A DNA stretch of 64,000 nucleotides, from positions 236,755 to 300,754 of the forward strand of contig CAVOZC010000017.1 in NCBI GenBank assembly GCA_963700865.1, in the 5' to 3' direction. A program made the position numbers and the translations under genes. This DNA is from CAVOGJ01 sp963700865. Lineage in GTDB: Bacteria; Planctomycetota; Planctomycetia; Pirellulales; Pirellulaceae. The notes below the pieces were generated by a model that was given only the letters and a program-made list of their open reading frames with translations, searched no databases and was not told the origin of the DNA. Positions 26,971-34,501 of this stretch are shown one piece after another. Positions within the stretch are counted from its first letter, which is position 1, and the number at the start of each line of letters is the position of its first letter.

Positions 26971-27453
26971 ATGATGTCGGACGTCTCGGCCTATCACGAA
27001 GCAGGGCATGCGTTCATGGCGCTCTATCTCGGTGGTCGCGTCCGTTCGATCACGATTGAACCCGAATGGGATGACGGGCCACAACGTTACGCCGATATCC
27101 AGGTGGAATGGCCCGTGGCGAATCTCTCTCGGCGGCAGTTGCGACAAGTGGCGGTGCAAGTGGTGCTCGCGGGTCCCGTCGCCGAGATGATCCACACGGG
27201 CGAGCCATACCATCCGGGATTCGTTGCCGAGTGGTCGGCCGATTGGCGTGCCGCGTGGGAAGATGCGGCCGAACTCGTCCCCGAGGAAACGGCCCGGCTG
27301 GCCTTTCTGGAACGCATCGCCGTGCGAATTTATCACCGGCTCGCGGAAGATCAGCACTGGGCGGCGCTGGCCGCCATCGTTGACGAACTGCTGGCTCACG
27401 AGACGCTCGACGGTGACCAGGTTCAAGCGGCCTATGAGCAATGGATGAGCTGA
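26971..27453 (+). CDS. Small M41 (FtsH peptidase)-like protein
   Basis: A 160-residue protein beginning almost directly with the zinc-protease motif YHEAGHAFMALYLGGRV, the form seen in the FtsH peptidase domain, followed by ITIEPEWDDGPQRYADIQVEW and a helical C-terminus with LVPEETARLAFLERIAVRIY. It lacks an AAA domain and membrane segments, so it is a stand-alone peptidase-like unit. FtsH needs a distal Asp as third zinc ligand; LAGPVAEMIHTG is the matching helix region, but I cannot be sure of the Asp. Two ATGs (26971, 26974) lie eight bases after the tspO stop. Confidence 0.7.
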   Translation: MMSDVSAYHEAGHAFMALYLGGRVRSITIEPEWDDGPQRYADIQVEWPVANLSRRQLRQVAVQVVLAGPVAEMIHTGEPYHPGFVAEWSADWRAAWEDAAELVPEETARLAFLERIAVRIYHRLAEDQHWAALAAIVDELLAHETLDGDQVQAAYEQWMS

Positions 27454-27695
27454 CCACAGGGCGTGTCCGCACACGGAAAGTCACCGTTCGGCAGCGCGGT
27501 GGCGGGAACGCTTGGCCCGCTGAGACGACATCTGCCCGGACGGGGAAGCAGTGACAAGCTGGAAACGGCGGGCGGAGCGGTTCGGGCAAGTTAAGCCGCG
27601 GCGAAAAACTCGGTTTGCCGGCTACGGGCAAGCGATTTGGCACGTCCCCGGCGTTTCCCGTAGACCTGGGGAGAATCATTCGTTTCGAGGTTCCA
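27454..27695 (+). promoter_or_regulatory. Leader/promoter region of the rhodopsin operon
   Basis: This 242-base gap ends in the rhodopsin ribosome binding site (GAGG five bases before the ATG). It contains CGGGCAAG twice (27583-27590 and 27625-27632) and a sigma-54-like element TTGGCACGTCCCCGGC (27637-27652) with the invariant GG and GC ten bases apart. The TTGC part of the sigma-54 consensus is imperfect. I cannot see a clear sigma-70 promoter. All of these are candidates only. Confidence 0.3.
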
Positions 27696-28541
27696 ATGAG
27701 TGGGTTGACGCTGTTGGCTGCGATGCCAGGTCTTTCTGTATTCCAATACAGTCTGGTTGACAATGTGTTCTCGATGACCGTGGCGACCATGGGAGCCGCG
27801 GCATTATTTTTCTTCCTCTCTCGTTCCTCAATCGGGTCTGCCTACCGTCCGGCACTGATGGTATCCGGCATCGTCGTTTCCATCGCGTGTTACCACTACT
27901 TCATGATTCGACACAGCTGGCAGGACGCCTACACCCTGGGAGAAGGTGGCTATGTCGGTTCCGGCGCGGCATTCAATGACTTCTATCGCTACGCCGATTG
28001 GATCTTGACCGTGCCGCTTTTGTTGGTCGAGCTGGTCGTGGTCATGCGGTTGTCGAAGGACCGCGCCAGTTCGCTACTGACGCGACTGGTCATCGCCGCA
28101 GCCGCCATGATCGCTCTGGGCTACCCTGGGGAAGTGATCTCATCCCCCGAGGGGCAGACGATGCGTTTGGTGTGGGGAGGCCTTTCCTGCATTCCGTTCG
28201 TTTACATTCTTTACGTGCTGTGGGTGGAGCTGACAAGGTCACTCGAGACTCAGCCGGCGTCAGCAAGAGGTCTCATTCAGCTCGCTCGCTGGGTCATCTT
28301 GATCACGTGGTTCGTCTACCCGATCGCTTATGGTTTGGGCAGCACTACCGCGGCTTTGACCGCCCGGGCAGGCGGAGCGGTGGACCCCAGTGGGGTGGTG
28401 GGTCTGCAAGTAGGGTATGCAATTGCTGACATGGCCGCGAAAGCCGGTTTCGGGGTCCTGATCTATTTCATCGCCCGTGCGAAAACCAACGAGGACTTGT
28501 CGAAGGGAATCGCCCTCGATGCAGTGCCATCCCCCGCTTAG
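27696..28541 (+). CDS. Microbial rhodopsin, predicted outward proton pump of the xanthorhodopsin-like type
   Basis: A 281-residue, seven-helix type 1 rhodopsin. Helix C reads YRYADWILTVPLLLVELV: R98, D101 (proton acceptor), T105 and E112 (proton donor), the D-T-E pattern of proteorhodopsin-type proton pumps. L109 sits at the spectral tuning position (L105 of proteorhodopsin), predicting green absorption. H67 in helix B matches the acceptor-linked His. K249 in YAIADMAAKAGFG binds retinal, with D245 as second counterion. Helix E has RLVWGGLSCIPFVYILYVLW; G161 aligns with W138 of bacteriorhodopsin, the small residue that opens a fenestration for a carotenoid antenna. It is the first gene of the retinal operon, with blh ten bases downstream. 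Confidence 0.97.
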   Translation: MSGLTLLAAMPGLSVFQYSLVDNVFSMTVATMGAAALFFFLSRSSIGSAYRPALMVSGIVVSIACYHYFMIRHSWQDAYTLGEGGYVGSGAAFNDFYRYADWILTVPLLLVELVVVMRLSKDRASSLLTRLVIAAAAMIALGYPGEVISSPEGQTMRLVWGGLSCIPFVYILYVLWVELTRSLETQPASARGLIQLARWVILITWFVYPIAYGLGSTTAALTARAGGAVDPSGVVGLQVGYAIADMAAKAGFGVLIYFIARAKTNEDLSKGIALDAVPSPA

Positions 28542-28551
28542 GAGCGCGACG

Positions 28552-29514
28552 ATGCACTCTGCGATGATCGCCGGACTGTCGCTACTTTTCGCGCTTGCCT
28601 GCCAGGCAAGCGCGGTTTTTTCTCTTTCGACACAGATTGCCATGTTGAGCGTGGCGGTGCTTGTACTCGGGTTGCCCCATGGCGGCCTGGACCATTGGAC
28701 CGGTCGACAACTTGTCGCACGAGGATATCTTCCCAACATGGCAATGTTCGCATTCCTCTACCTCTTGATTGTCGCGGTGGTGGTGGCGGGTTGGTACCTA
28801 CTCCCACTGGCGACCATTTTGGTCTTCTTTGCACTTTCCGCATGGCACTTTGGGTTGGAAGAGCAAGAACCGGCGTGGGTTGCCAACCGACCGACGGTCG
28901 CGAATTGGCTTGGCCTCGTGGCGAGGGGCGGGATGGTGATCTGGGTCCCTATGCTCTTTCAGCCGGCAGCCGTTGAGTCACTGCTCATCCGCATTGTTCC
29001 CGCAGGATCGATCATGACGTCGAGTCACATCGTTACGGCGATCCGCTGCTTGGCGCCGTTGTTATTGGTATTCGCGTGCTGGGACATCATTTCACTTTAC
29101 CTCGCGACGGCCGAGTCGACGGGAAGCACGGCGGTTGCTCGCCGGGCAGGCGTGGCGCGGATCGCGGCATTTGCCGTTTTGTTCGCGACCGCCCCGCCGC
29201 TGATTTCGTTCGGAGTCTACTTCTGTGGCTGGCACTCGATCCGGGGCCTGCTGCACTTAAGGGACGAGTTTCAACTATCGGCATCCGGGTTGTTCCGTAG
29301 TCTCCTGCCGATTACCGTTCTGGCGATCCTGTGCTTCCTTGGGGGCTTTGTCTACTGGCAGACGGTTCAGTCCCTCAGTGACGCGGCGCTGCGGACGGTG
29401 TTTATCGGCTTGAGTGCCGTGGCCGTACCGCATTTGCTCCTGCACATCCTCGCCGATGGCGTCTGTATCTCTCCGCTTGCACGCGTTCAACCTACCACGG
29501 GTGCGACTTTATGA
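28552..29514 (+). CDS. blh: Beta-carotene 15,15'-dioxygenase, Brp/Blh family
   Basis: A 320-residue integral membrane oxygenase that cleaves beta-carotene into two retinals, supplying the chromophore to the opsin encoded just upstream. The iron-ligand His residues are H43 and H48 (GLPHGGLDHW), H99 (AWHFG), H228 and H235 (CGWHSIRGLLH) and H294/H298 (VPHLLLH), the conserved Blh pattern. About eight hydrophobic segments are seen. GGAG lies seven bases before the ATG. A terminator-like hairpin is embedded in codons 14-23. The stop overlaps the crtY ATG (ATGA). Confidence 0.95.
   Translation: MHSAMIAGLSLLFALACQASAVFSLSTQIAMLSVAVLVLGLPHGGLDHWTGRQLVARGYLPNMAMFAFLYLLIVAVVVAGWYLLPLATILVFFALSAWHFGLEEQEPAWVANRPTVANWLGLVARGGMVIWVPMLFQPAAVESLLIRIVPAGSIMTSSHIVTAIRCLAPLLLVFACWDIISLYLATAESTGSTAVARRAGVARIAAFAVLFATAPPLISFGVYFCGWHSIRGLLHLRDEFQLSASGLFRSLLPITVLAILCFLGGFVYWQTVQSLSDAALRTVFIGLSAVAVPHLLLHILADGVCISPLARVQPTTGATL
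28591..28621 (+). terminator. Intrinsic-terminator-like hairpin inside blh, candidate attenuator
   Basis: GCGCTTGCCT (28591-28600) pairs perfectly with AGGCAAGCGC (28604-28613) across the three-base loop GCC, giving a 10-bp stem with seven G-C pairs. Two G's and six T's follow (28616-28621), then a pyrimidine tract. It lies 50 bases after the opsin stop and within the first codons of blh. It fits the intrinsic terminator model, and would reduce transcription of blh and the crt genes relative to the opsin. It could be relieved when ribosomes load blh. Confidence 0.65.
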
Positions 29515-30701
29515 GTGCTGCAGCCCGCTATGATTATGTGCTGGTGGGAGGAGGTCTCCAGGCCGGCCTGTTGGTACTCGCGATTCGGCATCATCACCCT
29601 CACGCACGTGTGCTTGTCCTGGAAAAGGCAGCCCAACTGGGCGGCAATCACACCTGGTCGTTCCACGCGACCGACATCCCCGAAGTTTCCCGCGATTGGT
29701 GTGCCGACCTACCGGCCAGGTACTGGAATGGTTATTCCGTGGCGTTTCCTGATTTTCAGCGGCAAATGAACCTGAGCTACGGATCGATCCATTCCGTCGA
29801 CCTTGCCGAAACGATCCACGAGCAGGCCGCCGCCGCAACCCAGGATCGTCCGCTGACGGTGCTCACGGAGCAAACGGTTACCCGCTTGACCTCCCACCAG
29901 GTGAACACGGCGGACGGGCGGAACTATGAGGGTGCGGTCGTCGTGGATTGCCGCGGCCTTCCTGAAACGAGGACCACGGCAAGTTCCGAACTGGGTTATC
30001 AAAAATTCCACGGTATCGAAGTCCTCATCGGCGAAGACTGGCCAAACGAGACGCCGGTTTTGATGGATAGCCGCATCTCGCAGGCCGACGGATTTCGCTT
30101 TCGCTACGTACTGCCGTTTTCACGGCGGCGAGTCCTGGTCGAAGACACTTGTTTTTCCGACCATCGGTGGATCGACCATGAGGAGTGTCGTCGGCAGTCA
30201 CGCAGGTATCTGCATCAGCAGGGGATCGACGAGGAAGCGATCATTCGCGAAGAGTACGGCTGCCTGCCCATGCCTTACGGACGGCTGGGGCCCCTCGAGA
30301 CAACCCTGCCGCTGCGGGGTGGCTACGCAGGCGGATGGTTCCATGCGGCCACGGGTTATTCGTTCGCGCTCGCCGTCCGCTTCGCGGAGGCGGTCGCCAG
30401 CAGCTCGTCCGCCGACGTGCTGGATCGAATTCGTGACCTCGCCGCCGAGCATGAGTTTCGCCGCCGGTTCGCGCGGTTCCTGAATCGCATGCTGTTCCGG
30501 ATGGTCCGACCAGAAACAAGGTGGCAGATTTTTCGCCGCTTTTATCGTGTGCTGAGCGAGGAGGCGATTGCCCGCTTTTACGCTCACGAATTCACCAGGG
30601 GCGACGCGGCCAAGTTGCTGATCGGCATTCCTCCGGCAGGGTTAACCCCGATTCGTTTTTTCAAGTCCTACGAGGCCGTGCCATGTCCAGCTGCATTTTA
30701 G
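29511..30701 (+). CDS. crtY: Lycopene beta-cyclase (CrtY type)
   Basis: A 396-residue FAD/NAD-dependent cyclase that closes both ends of lycopene to give beta-carotene. The N-terminal motif YDYVLVGGGLQAGLLVLAI binds the dinucleotide, GGNHTWSFH is the CrtY-specific segment, and GCLPMPYGRLGP with GGYAGGWFHAATGYSFALAV is the conserved C-terminal region. It overlaps blh by four bases and crtE by 19, so expression is tightly coupled. It is the proteobacteria/Bacteroidetes-type CrtY rather than CrtL or the heterodimeric CrtYcd. Confidence 0.94.
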   Translation: MSAAARYDYVLVGGGLQAGLLVLAIRHHHPHARVLVLEKAAQLGGNHTWSFHATDIPEVSRDWCADLPARYWNGYSVAFPDFQRQMNLSYGSIHSVDLAETIHEQAAAATQDRPLTVLTEQTVTRLTSHQVNTADGRNYEGAVVVDCRGLPETRTTASSELGYQKFHGIEVLIGEDWPNETPVLMDSRISQADGFRFRYVLPFSRRRVLVEDTCFSDHRWIDHEECRRQSRRYLHQQGIDEEAIIREEYGCLPMPYGRLGPLETTLPLRGGYAGGWFHAATGYSFALAVRFAEAVASSSSADVLDRIRDLAAEHEFRRRFARFLNRMLFRMVRPETRWQIFRRFYRVLSEEAIARFYAHEFTRGDAAKLLIGIPPAGLTPIRFFKSYEAVPCPAAF

Positions 30702-31682
30702 ACCGATGGCAAACCGTACGAACGGCTCCATGGAGGAACGTCTTCGAAACGACGGTTCCGGACCGGCTGTGGCGAGAATCGCTTGACAAACCCCTTCGTC
30801 ATTTTCTCAGGCGGCCTGGCAAGCGCGTGTGCGCGGAGCTGGTGCAAATTTCTTACGCGCTTGCAGGGGGCATCGGCTCCGCACCGCTTGGCGTCGTGGA
30901 ATTTGTTGAGCTCATGCACGCGGGCTCGTTGGTGGTAGATGACATCGAGGACGGCTCGGAGGAGCGTCGCGGTGAGCCCGCGCTGCATCACGTTTTTGGG
31001 TTGCCTGTTGCATTGAATGCCGGAAACTGGATGTACTTTTCCGCCCTTGAACAACTTGCCGAGGCGGCCATCGATGCCGATCGCTGTCTGACGATGGTCC
31101 GACAAGCCCTGTTGGTGATTCGTCGCTGCCACGAGGGTCAAGCTGCTTGATCTGGCGGTGCGTATCGACTCGCTGTCACCCGAAGAGGTGTTGCCGACCG
31201 CCGTGACGATTTCGCGGCGAAAAACGGGCGCCTTTACCGCCCTGGCGGCCTGGCTGGGAGCCATGGCGGCGAATGCGGATGACGCCTGCTGTGATCACCT
31301 TGCCGATTTTGGCATGCGATTGGGAACCGCCTTGCAGATGCAGAACGACCTGGTCGAATTACGAAACATGGTCGCCGGGGGAACGCGCTGGGACGATCTG
31401 GCCAATGCGCGGGTCACCTGGCCTTGGGCTTGGTTCGCCGAGTCCGCCACGACGGAAGAATTTTTGCGGCTGCGAGCCTCGTGGGCGACAACGAGTGACG
31501 GCGATCGAGTGCTGCAAGCCTGTGCCCGGCAGCTGCTCGAGCGCGTCGAGCGTCGCGGCCGGAATTGCGTCCGCCGGGCCATGCAGGAGGCGGTCGCCGA
31601 TCTCGCGCGCGTTCACCATGGCAATACGTGGATTCGCCGTCTCGATCGCATAATCGCCCAGCTTGAGGAAAATTATGCATGA
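30683..31682 (+). CDS. crtE: Geranylgeranyl diphosphate synthase, one frame change
   Basis: A trans-prenyltransferase that makes GGPP, the precursor for phytoene. The first half has KPLRHFLRRPGKRVCAELV and the first Asp-rich motif LVVDDIEDGSEERRGEPALH. The DDxxD form without the two-residue insertion resembles eukaryotic-type enzymes. The second half has RRKTGAFTALAAWLGA and the second motif region LQMQNDLVEL, where the usual DDxxD is degenerate (ND only). The halves are in different frames. Removing one base near 31142-31147 joins CHEGQA to LDLAVRIDSL and gives about 332 residues. The start at 30683 lies within the end of crtY; the stop overlaps crtI by eight bases. Confidence 0.85.
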
Positions 31683-33267
31683 CGTCGACTCGATCAGGAC
31701 GGGAGCTCCGCAATCCGCATGGACAAGGCCTTCCCAAATGCAGTTACGTCCGTCGGGACTGACGGCAGCCGTCATCGGGAGCGGCTTCGGAGGAATAGCC
31801 ACGGCAATTCGCCTGCAGGCCATGGGGATTCAGACCGTCTGCTTCGAGTCTCGGGACAAGCCGGGCGGACGGGCTTACGTTTATCAGGAACAGGGATTCA
31901 CCTTCGACGCCGGTCCAACGGTCATTACCGCCCCACATTGCCTGGAGGAACTGTTTGACGTCGCCCAAAAGTCCATGGCGGACTATGTGTCCCTCTTGCC
32001 CGTCACTCCCTTCTATCGCCTGCGATGGTCGGATGGTGTTGAGTTTGATTACGTGGGCGACGAGGCAGGGCTGCTGCGGCAAATTCGCAAGCTCAACCCA
32101 GCCGATGTCGATGGCTACAAGCGGTTCGCGGACTACACAAAACGTGTTTTTCAGAAGGGCTACGTGGAACTCGGAGCGGTTCCGTTTCTGCATTTCAGTG
32201 ACATGGTCCGCGTCGCGCCCGATTTGATGCGGTTGCGGGCAGACCGCAGTGTCTATCGAACCGTCTCACGGTTTATCCAGGACGAACACTTGCGGCAGGC
32301 GTTTAGCTTTCACCCACTGCTTGTGGGAGGCAACCCGCTGGAAACCAGTTCGATCTACACACTGATCCACTGGATCGAACGTGAATGGGGTGTTTTTTTC
32401 CCCCGCGGCGGCACTGGCGCGTTGGTGCAAGCACTTGTCCGGCTGTTTCGTGACTTGGGTGGCGAGTTGCGACTGAATGCGCCGGTGGAGTCGGTGGAAC
32501 TCGTACCCTCCCAAAATGAACGGAATCCGTTCGCCGTGCAACACGCGGTTCAAACGCCTGGTCACGAAACGGGCCGGTTCGACCTGGTCGTCTCGAATGC
32601 GGATGTTCACCACACCTACGCACGCCTGTACGCTCGTCATCCCGCCGCGGATCGCCGCCGCCGGAAGCTGGAGCGGATGCAATGGTCCATGTCGCTCTTC
32701 GTGATGTACTTTGGCACGCGGAAGCGATTCGACCGTCTGGCGCACCACACGATCCTCTTTGGACCACGATTCCAAGGGCTATTGAAGGATATTTTTTACG
32801 GTCATACCCTACCTGCCGATTTCAGTCTTTATCTTCACGCCCCGACCGTCACCGATCCGGGGATGGCACCCGAGGGGTGCGAGGCTTTTTACGTACTCAG
32901 TCCGGTCCCCCACCTTGGTCAGGCCGACATTGACTGGGATCGAACGGCAAAGGCTTACGGAGACGTGATTCTGACCGCGCTCGAAGATTATCTGCCCGGT
33001 CTGCGGAACTCGATCGTGACACGCCGGCATTTCACACCGGTCGATTTTCAACGGGAACTGAACGCCTTCCAAGGCTCAGCCTTTTCCGTCGCCCCGAAGC
33101 TTTCCCAGAGTGCCTTCTTCCGTCCTCACAATCGAGACAGCGAAATCCCAGGGCTGTACATCGTCGGCGCGGGAACGCATCCCGGAGCCGGGGTACCTGG
33201 CGTGGTCAACACCGCCAAGGCCACCGTGGGGGTGATCGCCGCCGATTATGGAGTAACGGTCGCTTGA
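31675..33267 (+). CDS. crtI: Phytoene desaturase (CrtI type)
   Basis: A 530-residue FAD-dependent desaturase that converts phytoene to lycopene through four dehydrogenations. The N-terminal FAD motif is AAVIGSGFGGIATAIRLQ followed by KPGGRAYVYQEQGFTFDAGP. The C-terminal CrtI signature is GLYIVGAGTHPGAGVPGVVNTAK. HPLLVGGNPLETSSIYTLIH is also typical of the family. The ATG at 31675 overlaps the crtE stop by eight bases; an ATG at 31738 would remove 21 residues of non-conserved leader and is an alternative. The stop overlaps the TTG start of crtB. Confidence 0.95.
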   Translation: MHDVDSIRTGAPQSAWTRPSQMQLRPSGLTAAVIGSGFGGIATAIRLQAMGIQTVCFESRDKPGGRAYVYQEQGFTFDAGPTVITAPHCLEELFDVAQKSMADYVSLLPVTPFYRLRWSDGVEFDYVGDEAGLLRQIRKLNPADVDGYKRFADYTKRVFQKGYVELGAVPFLHFSDMVRVAPDLMRLRADRSVYRTVSRFIQDEHLRQAFSFHPLLVGGNPLETSSIYTLIHWIEREWGVFFPRGGTGALVQALVRLFRDLGGELRLNAPVESVELVPSQNERNPFAVQHAVQTPGHETGRFDLVVSNADVHHTYARLYARHPAADRRRRKLERMQWSMSLFVMYFGTRKRFDRLAHHTILFGPRFQGLLKDIFYGHTLPADFSLYLHAPTVTDPGMAPEGCEAFYVLSPVPHLGQADIDWDRTAKAYGDVILTALEDYLPGLRNSIVTRRHFTPVDFQRELNAFQGSAFSVAPKLSQSAFFRPHNRDSEIPGLYIVGAGTHPGAGVPGVVNTAKATVGVIAADYGVTVA

Positions 33268-34418
33268 AGCTGAGCACGCCAACATCCCGTCAAGTAGCAC
33301 GCGAGCGATTCCAGGACATCCCTCGGGATCATGGTGACGTAATACAACACCATAGCCGCTCGTTTACCTTAGCCGCGCGATTCCTTCCCGCGGACATTCG
33401 ATCGGATGTGCAAAAGCTGTATGCCTGGTGCCGTTGGTGCGACGATGCCGTCGACGAAGCGTTGGATCCGTCCGACGCTCGGCAGCGACTCGGTCAGCTT
33501 GAGGAAGACGTGCATCGCGTTTATGCGGGGGCCACTCCCCGACATGCGGCGTCACGGTGGCTGGCCGAACTGAATTCGAAGTATGGGATACCCCGCCAGC
33601 TTCCGCTCGATCTGCTCGCGGGCATGCGGATGGACATCGAGGCCGCTCCGATCACCACGGAGCAGGACCTGGAATTGTATTGCTATCGAGCCGCGGGAAC
33701 GGTGGGCTTGATGATGTGCCGCTTATTCGGAGTCGATGATCCCCATGCCTTTCGCCACGCGAAATCACTTGGCATGGCGATGCAAATGACCAATATCGCC
33801 CGCGATGTCGCTGAAGATTGGGAGCGGGGGCGATGCTACCTGCCTACCTGCTGGGGCGCACCAAGCCCCGGAGTGGACCCCCGCCCCGAAGATCATTCAA
33901 TCCGCCCTGCGATCGACCGGCTACTGCGACTCGCCGATCAGCACTACGCTGACGGGGCGCGAGGCTACGCCTGCCTCCCACCGCGGGTCCGCTTCGCGAT
34001 TCGGACCGCAGGAAAAGTCTACCACGAAATCGGCGTCGAGATACGCCGTCGCGGCCTGCGGGTGATGCACGGCCGAAATGTGGTTTCCACCGGACGCAAA
34101 CTGCGGTTAGTCGTCTCCGAGTACGGTCGTTGGCGGCTATCGGAATTCGCCAATGCGGTGCGTTTTATGCTGTCAAAGGCAACGCGGAGGACTTGGAATC
34201 AAACATCTTACCCACAGGGGACACCGTCGATGACACGAGATATGCAGTTCCTGCTCTACTTTGGACTCTCTTTAACGTTTATCATGGCGATCGCGCGATT
34301 CGCGCTGGTGGGAATGAACCCAAAGACGGAAGCCTACGCAGCCTTGCCTTGGTGTTATGCGGGTCTTTCGGCCGTGCTGGCGACGGCCACCGGGTTGAGG
34401 GCGAGACAACTCAATTAG
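33264..34418 (+). CDS. crtB: Phytoene synthase with C-terminal two-helix extension
   Basis: A 384-residue protein. Residues 1-310 form a squalene/phytoene synthase domain that condenses two GGPP to phytoene: YAWCRWCDDAVDEALD has the first DxxxD motif and TNIARDVAEDWERGRCYLP the second. After about residue 320 there is a 62-residue extension with two hydrophobic segments (QFLLYFGLSLTFIMAIARFA and ALPWCYAGLSAVLATATGL), which is unusual. An in-frame ATG at 34230 with AGGGG upstream could start this part as a separate small membrane protein. The likely start is the TTG at 33264 overlapping the crtI stop. It is the last gene of the operon. Confidence 0.92.
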   Translation: MKLSTPTSRQVARERFQDIPRDHGDVIQHHSRSFTLAARFLPADIRSDVQKLYAWCRWCDDAVDEALDPSDARQRLGQLEEDVHRVYAGATPRHAASRWLAELNSKYGIPRQLPLDLLAGMRMDIEAAPITTEQDLELYCYRAAGTVGLMMCRLFGVDDPHAFRHAKSLGMAMQMTNIARDVAEDWERGRCYLPTCWGAPSPGVDPRPEDHSIRPAIDRLLRLADQHYADGARGYACLPPRVRFAIRTAGKVYHEIGVEIRRRGLRVMHGRNVVSTGRKLRLVVSEYGRWRLSEFANAVRFMLSKATRRTWNQTSYPQGTPSMTRDMQFLLYFGLSLTFIMAIARFALVGMNPKTEAYAALPWCYAGLSAVLATATGLRARQLN

Positions 34419-34501
34419 CCCGCTGCCAACCAAGCTTCCGTTCGGAGACATCTCACCGAGAAAACAGAAAACGCCGTGAATAATGCCGAGGTTTATTTAC
34501 C

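Noticed and set aside
32392..32405. T7/C5 homopolymer in crtI as a programmed frameshift site
   Set aside because: The crtI frame is continuous through it and encodes the conserved protein; no alternative product is suggested.
33264..34418. Squalene synthase (HpnC/HpnD) instead of CrtB
   Set aside because: Operon context with crtI, crtY, crtE and blh and no hopanoid genes favours phytoene synthase.
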